Below are positions 41,295-49,269 of a stretch of 64,000 nt of DNA, one piece after another (the stretch's first letter is position 1; every line of letters begins with the position of its first letter). A program made the position numbers and the translations under genes. Source of the stretch: an uncultured Clostridia bacterium (GTDB lineage: Bacteria > Bacillota > Clostridia > RUG12999); the NCBI GenBank assembly GCA_934792465.1, contig CAKVOK010000004.1, forward strand, positions 34,816 through 98,815, read 5' to 3'. The notes beneath the pieces are model-generated. The model saw only the letters and a list, made by a program, of their open reading frames with translations, had not been told where the DNA came from and did not search any database.

Positions 41295-41966
41295 ATGATT
41301 TACCTGGTCGAAGACGATGACAACATAAGGAAATTAGTCAGCTACGCTTTAACAAAAGAAGGCTATGAAGTAAAAGGCTTCGCCGTTCCTCATGAGTTTT
41401 GGGAGGAAATCAGCCGAAATACTCCGTCGCTCATAATGCTCGATATAATGCTTCCCGAAGAGGACGGACTTTCCATATTGAACAAGCTGCGTACTTCGGC
41501 GGAAACGGAAGATGTGCCGATAATCATGCTCACCGCCAAGGGAAGCGAATACGACAAAGTAACCGGTCTTGATATGGGCGCAGACGATTATATCGCCAAG
41601 CCTTTCGGCATGACAGAACTTGTTTCGAGAGTAAAGGCGCTGCTTCGCCGTGCCGGGAAAAGCACGGCAAAGCCTACCGAATACCGAATCGGTTCGCTTT
41701 ATGTAAACTCCGACAAACACATCATACGAATTTCAGACCGTGACATAAATTTATCATACAAAGAATATCTTCTTTTGCTTGTGTTGCTGGAAGCAAAAGG
41801 AGCGGTTGTCAGCCGAAATACGCTTCTGACAAAGGTTTGGGGCGAATATTATGAGGAATCCCGAACACTGGACGTACATATACGCAAGCTGCGTATCAAG
41901 CTTGCGGATTCCGGCTGCGCAATCCAAACCGTAAAAAATATAGGTTATAAGATTGAGGTGATTTAA
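41295..41966 (+). CDS. phoP: PhoP/PhoB-type response regulator
   Basis: A 223-residue OmpR-family regulator. The receiver domain has acidic residues EDDD (6-9), phosphoacceptor Asp50 in MLDIMLPEEDG and the lysine in AKPFG. The winged-helix domain (about 130-223) has the LLLVLLEAKGAVVSRNTLL and RTLDVHIRKLR motifs. Context next to a pst operon with a Pho box identifies it as the phosphate-starvation regulator. A CAAGGAG site precedes the start; phoR follows two bases after the stop. Confidence 0.88.
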   Translation: MIYLVEDDDNIRKLVSYALTKEGYEVKGFAVPHEFWEEISRNTPSLIMLDIMLPEEDGLSILNKLRTSAETEDVPIIMLTAKGSEYDKVTGLDMGADDYIAKPFGMTELVSRVKALLRRAGKSTAKPTEYRIGSLYVNSDKHIIRISDRDINLSYKEYLLLLVLLEAKGAVVSRNTLLTKVWGEYYEESRTLDVHIRKLRIKLADSGCAIQTVKNIGYKIEVI

Positions 41967-41968
41967 TC

Positions 41969-43624
41969 ATGACAGACAAAATATTCCGTTCAACCTTTTT
42001 CACCTCCGTTATCGTGCTTATCTCCTGCCTTGTACTTATCATGGGTGTGCTGTTCGGATTTTTTGAGAATCAGATGAAGCAGGAATTTGCAAACGAGGCG
42101 TCGTATCTTTCATACGCCGTACAAAACGGAGATGATAGCTTTTTCGATAATTTTTCCGATAACAGCAAGCGAATAACGCTTATTGCGCCGAACGGCGACG
42201 TTATCGCCGATACCGTGGCGGATAAAAATACAATGGATAACCATTCCGACCGCGAAGAATTTAAAGAAGCCGTTAAATACGGCAGCGGCAGCAGCGTGCG
42301 ATATTCGAGAACGCTCACGGAGAAAACCGTTTATTATGCACAGAAGCTTAAGGACGGCAGAGTCTTGCGGATTGCCGCCACACAGTATACTGTTGTTACG
42401 ATACTTCTTGGACTTTTGCAGCCGATTCTCTTCATACTCGTGGTTGCTCTTGCACTTTCGTTTTTCCTCTCGTCCAAGGTGGCGAAATCGGTAATCAGAC
42501 CGATAAATTCCATCGATTTGGACAACCCTGAGGACTGCGATACATACGATGAACTTTCCCCGCTGCTTCATAAGATAATAAATCAGAAACGCACAATCCG
42601 AGAACAGCTTGATACGGCGCATCAGAAGCAGAAAGAATTTGAGCTTATCACGGAAAACATGAGCGAGGGATTTTTGATTGTAGATAAAAATGCCAATCTG
42701 CTGTCCTGTAATTCTTCGGCGCTTAAACTTCTTGACGCCGAACAGGACGAGGGGAACGTATTTGCGCTGAACCATTCCGTCAGCTTCATAGAAACCGTCA
42801 AAACCGCATTAAAGGGTATGCATGCCGAAACTTCGATGACGCATGACGACAGAACGTATAATCTCACGGCGAACCCCGTAACCGAAAGCGGAAAGACAAT
42901 AGGCGCAGTCATTCTCATTATAGACATTACGGAAAGCACGGAGCGTGAAGCGATGCGCCGTGAATTTACGGCAAACGTATCTCACGAACTTAAAACTCCG
43001 CTCACTTCCATATCCGGATTTGCGGAGCTTATGAAAGACGGTGTCACTCCTCCGGCAACCGTCATGGATTTTTCGGACGCAATATACACAGAAGCTCAAA
43101 GGCTTATTACCCTCGTGAACGACATAATAAAAATATCCGAATTTGACGAAAAAGACGAGCATTTCGTATCGGAAGAAACGGACTTGTACGAGCTTTCTTC
43201 GGAAATAATAAAAAGGCTCAAACCGGCTGCGGATAAAAAAGGCATAACAATGAATCTCATAGGCGAAAGCACCTGCATATACGGCGCATGGCAGATTCTG
43301 GACGAAATGATATACAACCTGTGTGACAATGCAATCAAATACAACAAGGAAAACGGCACGGTTGACGTAATAATAAACACTACGGCGGACAAGGTTAAAC
43401 TTTCCGTTCGCGATACCGGCATCGGTATTCCTCCGGCGCAGCAAGGCAGAGTTTTCGAGAGATTCTATAGGATAGACAAGAGCCGTTCAAAGGCGGAGGG
43501 CGGCACGGGACTCGGCCTTTCCATAGTGAAACACGGCGCAATTTATCACAACGCCGAGATAACGCTCGAAAGTGCCGTGGACAAGGGCACTACAGTAACA
43601 ATTACATTTAACAGAGGGCTGTAA
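41969..43624 (+). CDS. phoR: PhoR-type sensor histidine kinase
   Basis: A 551-residue kinase. Two membrane helices (about 10-30 and 140-163) flank an extracytoplasmic domain of about 110 residues. A PAS domain (about 215-320) precedes the HisKA site with phosphoacceptor histidine in VSHELKTPLTS. The ATPase domain has N box DNAIKYN, G1 DTGIGIPP and G2 GGTGLGLSIVKH. It is cotranscribed with phoP and most likely senses phosphate status through Pst/PhoU. Confidence 0.88.
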   Translation: MTDKIFRSTFFTSVIVLISCLVLIMGVLFGFFENQMKQEFANEASYLSYAVQNGDDSFFDNFSDNSKRITLIAPNGDVIADTVADKNTMDNHSDREEFKEAVKYGSGSSVRYSRTLTEKTVYYAQKLKDGRVLRIAATQYTVVTILLGLLQPILFILVVALALSFFLSSKVAKSVIRPINSIDLDNPEDCDTYDELSPLLHKIINQKRTIREQLDTAHQKQKEFELITENMSEGFLIVDKNANLLSCNSSALKLLDAEQDEGNVFALNHSVSFIETVKTALKGMHAETSMTHDDRTYNLTANPVTESGKTIGAVILIIDITESTEREAMRREFTANVSHELKTPLTSISGFAELMKDGVTPPATVMDFSDAIYTEAQRLITLVNDIIKISEFDEKDEHFVSEETDLYELSSEIIKRLKPAADKKGITMNLIGESTCIYGAWQILDEMIYNLCDNAIKYNKENGTVDVIINTTADKVKLSVRDTGIGIPPAQQGRVFERFYRIDKSRSKAEGGTGLGLSIVKHGAIYHNAEITLESAVDKGTTVTITFNRGL

Positions 43625-43643
43625 AAATTTTCGGGGTGATTAT

Positions 43644-43844
43644 ATGGCTATAAAAAGCGTATCTATACGAATTGAAGAGGAAATGCTGAAAAAGCTCGGT
43701 TATGTTGCGGACTATGAGGGACGCAGCGTAAACAGCCACGTGCTTGTGCTGATTCGTGAAAACATAAAAGCATTCGAGGAAGCAAACGGCGCGATTGACG
43801 GCGACATCAATCCTGCCGTAAACGTAAAGCCGGCACGAAAATGA
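43644..43844 (+). CDS. Ribbon-helix-helix (Arc-type) DNA-binding protein
   Basis: A 66-residue protein. Residues 1-45 fit an Arc/MetJ-like fold: an N-terminal strand (SVSIRIEEEML) for DNA contact, then two helices with GRSVNSHVLVLIRENI. A polar tail follows. It lies 19 bases after phoR with a GGGGTG site and before a terminator, so it is probably the last gene of the phoP-phoR unit. Its targets are unknown. Confidence 0.7.
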   Translation: MAIKSVSIRIEEEMLKKLGYVADYEGRSVNSHVLVLIRENIKAFEEANGAIDGDINPAVNVKPARK

Positions 43845-43863
43845 TGGTTAAAAATTTTTAAGA

Positions 43864-43902
43864 GAGGGTGTTGCAAAACGAACCTGTTTTGCTGCACCCC
43901 CC
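43864..43902 (+). terminator. Terminator hairpin of the GGTGCTGCAAAACA family
   Basis: GGGTGTTGCAAAAC pairs with GTTTTGCTGCACCC. It lies between the ribbon-helix-helix gene and the convergent dehydrogenase. The T-run is weak. Confidence 0.6.
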
Positions 43903-43918
43903 TATCCGCATACAATCA

Positions 43919-44884
43919 TTATCTCTGTATTAAATCAACACGGTTTCTCGTGCCGCCGTCAAGAAATGATTTTATATTTTCAATCATTTCGTTAAGGCAG
44001 CGCACCCTCGCTTCGTATGCGCCCCACGCCATATGCGGTGTAAGACACACATTGTCATATCCTTTTATCTCATACAGCGGATTTGTTTCGCCGAGCGGCT
44101 CGCCGTCATATACATCAATTCCGATTCCGCCTATTTCTCCGTTTTTGACAGCTTCCGCAAGAGCCTTTTCGTCCGTCACCGCACCCCGTGCGACGTTTAT
44201 CAGAATCGCCGTGCGTTTCATCAGCTTAAGCCGTTCACGGTTTATGATATGATATGTTTCGTCCGTCAGCGGAGTATGTACGGAAAGTATGTCCGAACGC
44301 CGGCAAAGCTCGTCCGCATCTACGTTTTCGTAACCCTGTTTTTCGCTTCTCGCACAAACGATTATTTTGCAGCCGAGAGCCTCTGCGGCACGTGCCGTCC
44401 GTCTGCCGATATTGCCGAATCCGAGTATTCCCCATGTTTTGCCGCTGATTTCATGATACACAGGAGTAAGCCTGTTCGCAACGCCGCTTTTCGTATATTC
44501 TCCGCTTCTTACGAACTCGGTAAACTGCGGTATGTTTGTATAGAGATTCAGCGCCATTGCCAGCGTAAGCTGCGCCACGCTGTCCGAGGAATAGCCTACT
44601 ACGTTGCAAACGCCGATACCTCTTTTTCGGCAGTATTCAACGTCTATATTGTCGTATCCCGTTGCGGCAACACATATAAGCTTCAGATTTTCCGCATATT
44701 TCAGATTCGTTTCGTTCAGCTTTATTTTGTTCACGATAACGGCTTCCGCCGTTTTCAGCACCCGAACAAGCTCGTCACCGCACAGCGACGGGTAAATATC
44801 CGCCGTTCCGATTTCTTCAAGCGGTTTTAATGACAAATCCTCGCCGAGGGTCGATGCGTCAAGCACCGCAATTTTTATTCCCAT
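43919..44884 (-). CDS. D-isomer-specific 2-hydroxyacid dehydrogenase
   Basis: A 321-residue protein. The NAD motif GFGNIGRRTARAAEALG lies near residue 148. Catalytic Arg (NVARGAV), Glu (DVYDGEPL) and His (LTPHMAW) are all present. The start ATG at 44884 follows GGAGGTG. It overlaps the ArsC-like gene by 10 bases and is transcribed after it. Substrate could be glycerate/hydroxypyruvate, lactate or a related 2-keto acid; sequence alone does not decide. Confidence 0.85.
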   Translation of the reverse strand: MGIKIAVLDASTLGEDLSLKPLEEIGTADIYPSLCGDELVRVLKTAEAVIVNKIKLNETNLKYAENLKLICVAATGYDNIDVEYCRKRGIGVCNVVGYSSDSVAQLTLAMALNLYTNIPQFTEFVRSGEYTKSGVANRLTPVYHEISGKTWGILGFGNIGRRTARAAEALGCKIIVCARSEKQGYENVDADELCRRSDILSVHTPLTDETYHIINRERLKLMKRTAILINVARGAVTDEKALAEAVKNGEIGGIGIDVYDGEPLGETNPLYEIKGYDNVCLTPHMAWGAYEARVRCLNEMIENIKSFLDGGTRNRVDLIQR

Positions 44885-45216
44885 GTTTCCCACACCTCCG
44901 GGCAATATCCCACAGTGGCTTTTTTGCCGTTTCTGACTATCGGAGTTTTGAGTATTTTCGGATTTTCAAGCAGTTTTTCAAATTTCGCTTCGCCGTCCGC
45001 AAGATATTTTATAAGTGTTGCCGCTTCGTCCTTCGATTTTTCGTCAATAAGCTTTTCTATTCCGCCGACTGCGGAAACAACGCTTTTCAGCTCGCCTTTG
45101 CTCATGCCGTATTTCGGCACGTCCACAGACTGAAATTTAATTCTTCTTTCCTTGAAATATCTTTCGGCTTTTTTCGTATCAAAGCATTTCGATTTTCCGA
45201 ATATCTGTATGTTCAT
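44875..45216 (-). CDS. ArsC/Spx-family thioredoxin-fold protein
   Basis: A 113-residue protein starting IQIFGKSKCFDTKKAERYFKERR, the arsenate-reductase-like fold with a single conserved Cys11 (no CxxC). LKTPIVRNGKKATVGY matches the cis-proline and following segment of the family. It is nearer to the YffB/ArsC-like group than to the RNA-polymerase regulator Spx. Arsenate reduction is not established. An AAGGGGA site precedes it. Confidence 0.75.
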   Translation of the reverse strand: MNIQIFGKSKCFDTKKAERYFKERRIKFQSVDVPKYGMSKGELKSVVSAVGGIEKLIDEKSKDEAATLIKYLADGEAKFEKLLENPKILKTPIVRNGKKATVGYCPEVWETWE

Positions 45217-45255
45217 AGGTTATCCCCTTTCCAAAAAACAATCTTTCACGTTATT

Positions 45256-45284
45256 ATTGTATCATAAATTCCGCCGAAAAGCAA
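45256..45284 (-). promoter_or_regulatory. Promoter of the ArsC-like/2-hydroxyacid dehydrogenase pair
   Basis: On the minus strand: TTGCTT (45279-45284), a 17-base spacer, TACAAT (45256-45261). Confidence 0.55.
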
Positions 45285-45311
45285 TAGTATTATTTTAGCG
45301 AGGTGATTTTT

Positions 45312-45872
45312 TTGTTCGGAAAGATATGGGGAGGAATTACGGCGATTGCAATAATAACCGGTTTTTTGAACGGCAATCTTGCCAAGGTGGCGAATGCGGC
45401 GACGGACGGTGCGGCAAACGGCGTTTCGTTTTGCATAAGCCTTGCCGCCATAATGGCCTTTTGGAGCGGAATAATGCGCATTGCCGAAAATGCCGGATTT
45501 ATAAAATATATCGAAAAAATATTAAGTCCGCTGCTCAATCTGATGTTTTGCGGAGTTTCGGCGGAATGCCGTGAAAATATCGTAAAAAACGTGTCGGCGA
45601 ATGTGTTCGGACTCGGCAATGCCGCCACACCGTTCGGAATAAAGGCAGTCGAGGGTATGAAAAAAGGCGCTGCTGCGACGAACGAAGCCATACGTTTCAT
45701 CGTTTTAAACACGGCTTCCATACAGCTTATCCCGACAACGCTGATTTCCATGCGTGCGGCGGCAGGCTCGCCGGCAGCCGAGAGGATAACCGTGCCGATA
45801 TGGATAACCTCCGTAATTGCGCTTGCCGCCGGACTTCTGTGTGCGAGGATAGGAGAAAAGCTATGGAAATAA
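45312..45872 (+). CDS. spmA: Spore maturation protein A
   Basis: A 186-residue membrane protein of the SpmA family. It has ANAATDGAANGVSFCISLAAIMAFWSG-type sequence in segments and the conserved NVFGLGNAATPFGIKAVEGM and RFIVLNTASIQLIP regions, which form a nucleoside-recognition (Gate) fold. The TTG at 45312 is preferred because GCGAGGTG lies about eight bases before it; a GTG nine bases upstream overlaps that site. It overlaps spmB by 10 bases. In Bacillus SpmA and SpmB are needed for spore core dehydration. Confidence 0.85.
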   Translation: MFGKIWGGITAIAIITGFLNGNLAKVANAATDGAANGVSFCISLAAIMAFWSGIMRIAENAGFIKYIEKILSPLLNLMFCGVSAECRENIVKNVSANVFGLGNAATPFGIKAVEGMKKGAAATNEAIRFIVLNTASIQLIPTTLISMRAAAGSPAAERITVPIWITSVIALAAGLLCARIGEKLWK

Positions 45873-46384
45873 GCAAATACCCGATACCGCTGCTCATTCT
45901 TTCGGCAATTATTCTCGGATTATATAAAGGAAACGACGTTTACGGCGATTTTCTCGACGGTGCGGAAAGCGGCGCAAAAACATTATTGCAGATTTTTCCG
46001 AACATTATCGCCGTCATGGCGTCAATCTCGATGTTAAAGGCTTCGGGATTTATCGAGATTGTTTCAAAGCTGCTTGCGCCTGCGCTGAAGCTTGTCGGTA
46101 TGCCTGCACCGGTGCTTACTCTGGCATTTTTCAGACCGCTTTCGGGGAGCGCTTCCCTTTCCGTTGTCGAGGATATTTTCAGAAATTTCGGTGCGGACAG
46201 CGAAAGCGGACTTATAGCATCCGTGATGATGGGGTCTACGGAAACCACGTTTTATACAGTGGCACTCTATTTCGGTTCGTGCGGAATAAAGAATATACGA
46301 CACACCCTTTTCGCTGCGCTTGCGGCGGATATTGTCGGAATTATCGCAAGCGTTGTTGTAACAAGGCTGTATTTTAATATGTAA
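45863..46384 (+). CDS. spmB: Spore maturation protein B
   Basis: A 173-residue membrane protein of the SpmB family with FFRPLSGSASLSVVEDIF and MMGSTETTFYTVALYFG, both typical. The ATG at 45863 follows AGGAGAAAAG. Together with spmA it is the clearest sign that the organism belongs to an endospore-forming lineage. Whether it still sporulates cannot be told from the window. Confidence 0.88.
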   Translation: MEISKYPIPLLILSAIILGLYKGNDVYGDFLDGAESGAKTLLQIFPNIIAVMASISMLKASGFIEIVSKLLAPALKLVGMPAPVLTLAFFRPLSGSASLSVVEDIFRNFGADSESGLIASVMMGSTETTFYTVALYFGSCGIKNIRHTLFAALAADIVGIIASVVVTRLYFNM

Positions 46385-46386
46385 AC

Positions 46387-46415
46387 TTGACATACATAAA
46401 AAAATTTGCTATAAT
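46387..46415 (+). promoter_or_regulatory. Consensus sigma-A promoter before trmB
   Basis: TTGACA (46387-46392), a 17-base spacer and TATAAT (46410-46415), a perfect match. It starts two bases after spmB ends and reads into a large hairpin. Confidence 0.75.
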
Positions 46416-46416
46416 A

Positions 46417-46475
46417 ATATGGGCTTTATAAAAATGCACAGACCGCATAAGGCACTATTTTTTTAAAGCCCATGA
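46417..46475 (+). repeat. Hairpin element in the trmB leader
   Basis: ATGGGCTTTA and TAAAGCCCAT pair across about 38 bases. The interior holds an inverted copy of the 18-base word at 20972 and 55943. Being immediately downstream of a perfect promoter it will be the first RNA made; it might attenuate trmB or be a small RNA. Confidence 0.5.
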
Positions 46476-46506
46476 GTTGTTGACAAAAATATAAGGGTGA
46501 AAAAAT

Positions 46507-47142
46507 ATGCGAATGAGGAAAAAGAAAAATCTCGATGAGAGGTTAAAAGCGTGTGAAAGCATAAGGACGGAAGCGCCGTATCCGAAAGGACGCTGGAACG
46601 AGGTCTTCGGGAATGAAAATCCTATAATGCTTGAAATAGGCTGCGGAAAGGGCGGATTTATAACGGAGCTTGCAATGCGGTTTCCGGATATAAACTTTAT
46701 TGCGCTCGAAAAATGTCCGAACGTATTGGTTCTTGCCATGGAAAAAGCGAAAAATCTCGGAATCGAAAACATACGCTTCATAGGTGACAATGCGGATATT
46801 CTGGAAGAAATCGTAAATCCCGGCGAAGCTCGGCGAATTTATATAAATTTTTGCGACCCATGGCACAAATCAAAGCATTTCAAGCGCCGTCTTACATACA
46901 GAGAGTATCTTGAAAAATACGAAAAGTTGCTTTCTCCCGTGAAAGGCGAGGTGCATTTCAAAACGGACAACCGCAAGCTGTTTGAGTTTTCTCTCAACGA
47001 AATTGCGGACATGAATTATAAAATGCGAAACATTACGCTCGATTTGCACAACAGCAAATTCGAGGGAAATATTGTAACGGAATACGAAAAACAGTTCTCC
47101 GATATGGGATTCCCGATATATCGTCTGGAAATTCTGTTTTGA
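46507..47142 (+). CDS. trmB: tRNA (guanine-N7-)-methyltransferase
   Basis: A 211-residue class I methyltransferase. The SAM motif is EIGCGKGGFITELA (about 43-56), followed by DINFIALEK and the family block NFCDPWHKSKHFKRRLTY. The terminal segment VTEYEKQFSDMGFPIYRLE is also diagnostic. It methylates G46 in the tRNA variable loop. An AAGGGTG site precedes the ATG. A TTGCCG/CGGCAA hairpin at 47145-47162 follows the stop. Confidence 0.9.
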   Translation: MRMRKKKNLDERLKACESIRTEAPYPKGRWNEVFGNENPIMLEIGCGKGGFITELAMRFPDINFIALEKCPNVLVLAMEKAKNLGIENIRFIGDNADILEEIVNPGEARRIYINFCDPWHKSKHFKRRLTYREYLEKYEKLLSPVKGEVHFKTDNRKLFEFSLNEIADMNYKMRNITLDLHNSKFEGNIVTEYEKQFSDMGFPIYRLEILF

Positions 47143-47211
47143 TTTGCCGAAATATCGGCAATTTGTATAAAAATATCGTCTAAAAAAGTTAAAATTTTAT
47201 CAATAAAACTA

Positions 47212-47240
47212 TTGCATAAAATGCCAAAATAATGTACAAT
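47212..47240 (+). promoter_or_regulatory. Promoter of the gap gene
   Basis: TTGCAT (47212-47217), a 17-base spacer and TACAAT (47235-47240), followed by a leader of about 35 bases and an ACGGAGG site. Confidence 0.65.
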
Positions 47241-47283
47241 AATAGATGTATAAACAAATTTAAATTTAACGGAGGTTTTTACT

Positions 47284-48315
47284 ATGTCAGTAAAAGTTGC
47301 TATCAACGGCTTCGGTCGTATCGGCCGTCTTGCTTTCAGACAGATGTTCGGAGCAGAAGGCTATGAAATTGTTGCTATTAACGATTTAACAGATCCAAAA
47401 ATGTTGGCTAATCTCTTAAAGTATGATACAGCACAGGGCGGTTACTGCGGAACTATCGGACAGGGTCTTCACACTGTTGAAGCAGGCGAAGGTTCTATCA
47501 CGGTAGACGGCAAGAAAATCACAATTTATGCTGAAAAAGACGCTAAAGATCTTCCTTGGGGAGAAATCGGCGTAGACGTTGTTCTTGAATGCACAGGTTT
47601 CTACTGCTCAAAAGAAAAATCACAGGCTCATATCGATGCCGGTGCTAAGAAAGTTGTTATTTCAGCTCCTGCAGGCAGCGACCTTAAGACAATCGTTTAC
47701 AGCGTAAACGAAAAAACTCTTACAAAAGACGATGTTATCATCTCTGCTGCTTCCTGCACAACAAACTGCCTCGCTCCTATGGCAAAGGCTCTTAACGATT
47801 ATGCACCGATTCAGTCCGGTATCATGGCTACAATCCATGCTTACACAGGCGACCAGATGATTCTTGACGGTCCGCACAGAAAAGGCGACCTCAGAAGAGC
47901 AAGAGCAGGTGCTGCAAACATCGTTCCTAACTCGACAGGTGCTGCAAAAGCTATCGGTCTTGTTATTCCGGAACTCAACGGCAAACTCATCGGAGCTGCT
48001 CAGCGTGTTCCTGTTCCGACAGGCTCAACAACAATCTTAACAGCTGTTGTTAAAGGCAAAGACGTTACAAAAGAAGCTATTAACGCTGCAATGAAAGCAC
48101 AGGCTTCCGAATCTTTCGGTTACAACGAAGATCCTATCGTTTCTTCGGACGTTATCGGTATGAGATACGGTTCATTGTTTGATGCTACTCAGACAATGGT
48201 TGCTCACATTGCCGACGATTTATATGAAGTACAGGTTGTTTCATGGTATGATAACGAAAACTCATACACAAGCCAGATGGTTAGAACAATCAAATACTTT
48301 GCTGAACTTGGCTAA
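47284..48315 (+). CDS. gapA: Glyceraldehyde-3-phosphate dehydrogenase
   Basis: A 343-residue protein. It begins VKVAINGFGRIGRLAFRQMF (NAD fold) and has the catalytic cysteine in ASCTTNCLAPMA, with AYTGDQ and SWYDNENSYTSQMV near the C-terminus. Codon choice differs visibly from neighbours, with many GCT, GTT and ATC codons, as expected for a very highly expressed glycolytic gene. It stands alone between its promoter and a strong terminator. Confidence 0.97.
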   Translation: MSVKVAINGFGRIGRLAFRQMFGAEGYEIVAINDLTDPKMLANLLKYDTAQGGYCGTIGQGLHTVEAGEGSITVDGKKITIYAEKDAKDLPWGEIGVDVVLECTGFYCSKEKSQAHIDAGAKKVVISAPAGSDLKTIVYSVNEKTLTKDDVIISAASCTTNCLAPMAKALNDYAPIQSGIMATIHAYTGDQMILDGPHRKGDLRRARAGAANIVPNSTGAAKAIGLVIPELNGKLIGAAQRVPVPTGSTTILTAVVKGKDVTKEAINAAMKAQASESFGYNEDPIVSSDVIGMRYGSLFDATQTMVAHIADDLYEVQVVSWYDNENSYTSQMVRTIKYFAELG

Positions 48316-48331
48316 TAAAACGCTTTATGCG

Positions 48332-48371
48332 AAAAAGCACCCTGCTCCGAACGGCCGCAGGGTGCTTTTTT
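48332..48371 (+). terminator. Strong terminator of gap
   Basis: AAAAGCACCCTG pairs with CAGGGTGCTTTT, ending in a T-run. Confidence 0.9.
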
Positions 48372-48422
48372 AGTCATATAACTAAAAAATATGTTAAAAA
48401 ACAAAAAAATATCATTTAGGTA

Positions 48423-48451
48423 TTGACAAATCGGGAAAAACAATGTAAAAT
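48423..48451 (+). promoter_or_regulatory. tRNA-Arg promoter
   Basis: TTGACA (48423-48428), a 17-base spacer and TAAAAT (48446-48451), 23 bases before the tRNA. Confidence 0.7.
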
Positions 48452-48474
48452 AGATATGTTAGCTTAAATCACAT

Positions 48475-48549
48475 GCCCTCTTAGTTAAGTGGATATAACA
48501 AGCCCCTCCTAAGGGCTAGTCACGCGTTCGACTCGCGTAGAGGGTGCCA
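48475..48549 (+). tRNA. tRNA-Arg (anticodon CCU)
   Basis: A 75-base cloverleaf with encoded CCA. The acceptor stem is GCCCTCT/AGAGGGT (first pair G-U) and the discriminator base is G. The anticodon stem AGCCC/GGGCT surrounds loop CTCCTAA, giving anticodon CCT. The T arm is ACGCG-TTCGACT-CGCGT. It decodes AGG. Confidence 0.92.
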
Positions 48550-48550
48550 A

Positions 48551-48586
48551 AAGAGGGTGCTGCAAATTGTTTTGCGGTGCCCTCTT
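48551..48586 (+). terminator. Hairpin of the GGTGCTGCAAAACA family after the tRNA
   Basis: AAGAGGGTGCTGCAAA pairs with TTTTGCGGTGCCCTCTT. No T-run follows, so it may act in 3' processing or as a weak terminator. Confidence 0.55.
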
Positions 48587-48680
48587 CGGGACTTTGGAAA
48601 AACCAAGATGCGTCAGTGTGCAATAATATGCGCAAACTGCCGATTTTTTTGAACAAAATATATAAAATTTTAAAAAACAC

Positions 48681-48709
48681 TTGCTTTTTAGCAAAATTTG
48701 TGGTATACT
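48681..48709 (+). promoter_or_regulatory. Promoter of rpsT
   Basis: TTGCTT (48681-48686), a 17-base spacer and TATACT (48704-48709). The leader of about 100 bases to the start codon is long enough for S20 autoregulation, which is known in other bacteria. Confidence 0.6.
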
Positions 48710-48813
48710 AATATTAAGTGTTTGAAAATTTGCTTTTTAAAAAGACAAATTCAGGATTTTGGGCAAAACATAGCCTTAAATCTTTAATTAAAATTTATTG
48801 TGAGGTGAAAGTT

Positions 48814-49077
48814 ATGCCTAATATTAAGTCAGCAAAGAAAAGAGTAAAGGTTTCGCAGACAAAGACTCTCCGCAACCAGATGATAAAATCAGCTCTTAAA
48901 ACTGCGATAAAGAAATTTGAAGCCGCAGCTGCGACCGGTGATAAAGCAACGGCTGTTGCTCGTTTTAATTTCGCCGTTAAGAAAATCGACCAAGCAACGG
49001 CTAAAGGCGTTTTGCACAAAAATAACGCTGCACATAAAAAATCCCAGCTTGCTGCTAAATTAAACAAAGTTGGATAA
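48814..49077 (+). CDS. rpsT: 30S ribosomal protein S20
   Basis: An 87-residue lysine- and alanine-rich helical protein starting MPNIKSAKKRVKVSQ, with GVLHKNNAAHKKSQLAAKLNK at the end: the S20 pattern. The ATG at 48814 follows GTGAGGTGAAAG; the frame stays open upstream but only this start gives the normal protein. A terminator follows directly. Confidence 0.96.
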   Translation: MPNIKSAKKRVKVSQTKTLRNQMIKSALKTAIKKFEAAAATGDKATAVARFNFAVKKIDQATAKGVLHKNNAAHKKSQLAAKLNKVG

Positions 49078-49089
49078 TTAGCTTGATTT

Positions 49090-49129
49090 AAATACCCCGA
49101 CCTGCAAAAGCGTGTCGGGGTATTTTTCT
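49090..49129 (+). terminator. Terminator of rpsT
   Basis: AATACCCCGAC pairs with GTCGGGGTATT, followed by TTTCTT. Confidence 0.88.
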
Positions 49130-49130
49130 T

Positions 49131-49268
49131 ATTGTAGACACAACAAGGTTCCGGGGTACCCGACCGCAATCTCCGATTGCGCTAACGGGTCGGGTTCTTA
49201 TTGTAAACACAACAAGGTTCCGGGGTACCCGATCGCAATCTCCGATTGCGCTAACGGGTCGGGTTCTT
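49131..49268. repeat. Two tandem copies of a 69-base repeat
   Basis: Copies 49131-49199 and 49200-49268 differ at only a few bases (GTAGACAC/GTAAACAC, CGACC/CGATC). Each contains a hairpin with CGCAATC/GATTGCG arms and ACCCG/CGGGT flanks. It lies between the convergent rpsT and P-type ATPase genes, so it can stop minus-strand transcription. Confidence 0.8.
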
Positions 49269-49269
49269 A

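Noticed and set aside
46417..46475. Riboswitch in the trmB leader
   Set aside because: The hairpin contains a dispersed repeat word and does not match any riboswitch class I can recognise.
49131..49268. Possible CRISPR array
   Set aside because: Only two copies, directly adjacent without spacers, each 69 bases with an internal hairpin. No cas genes are nearby.
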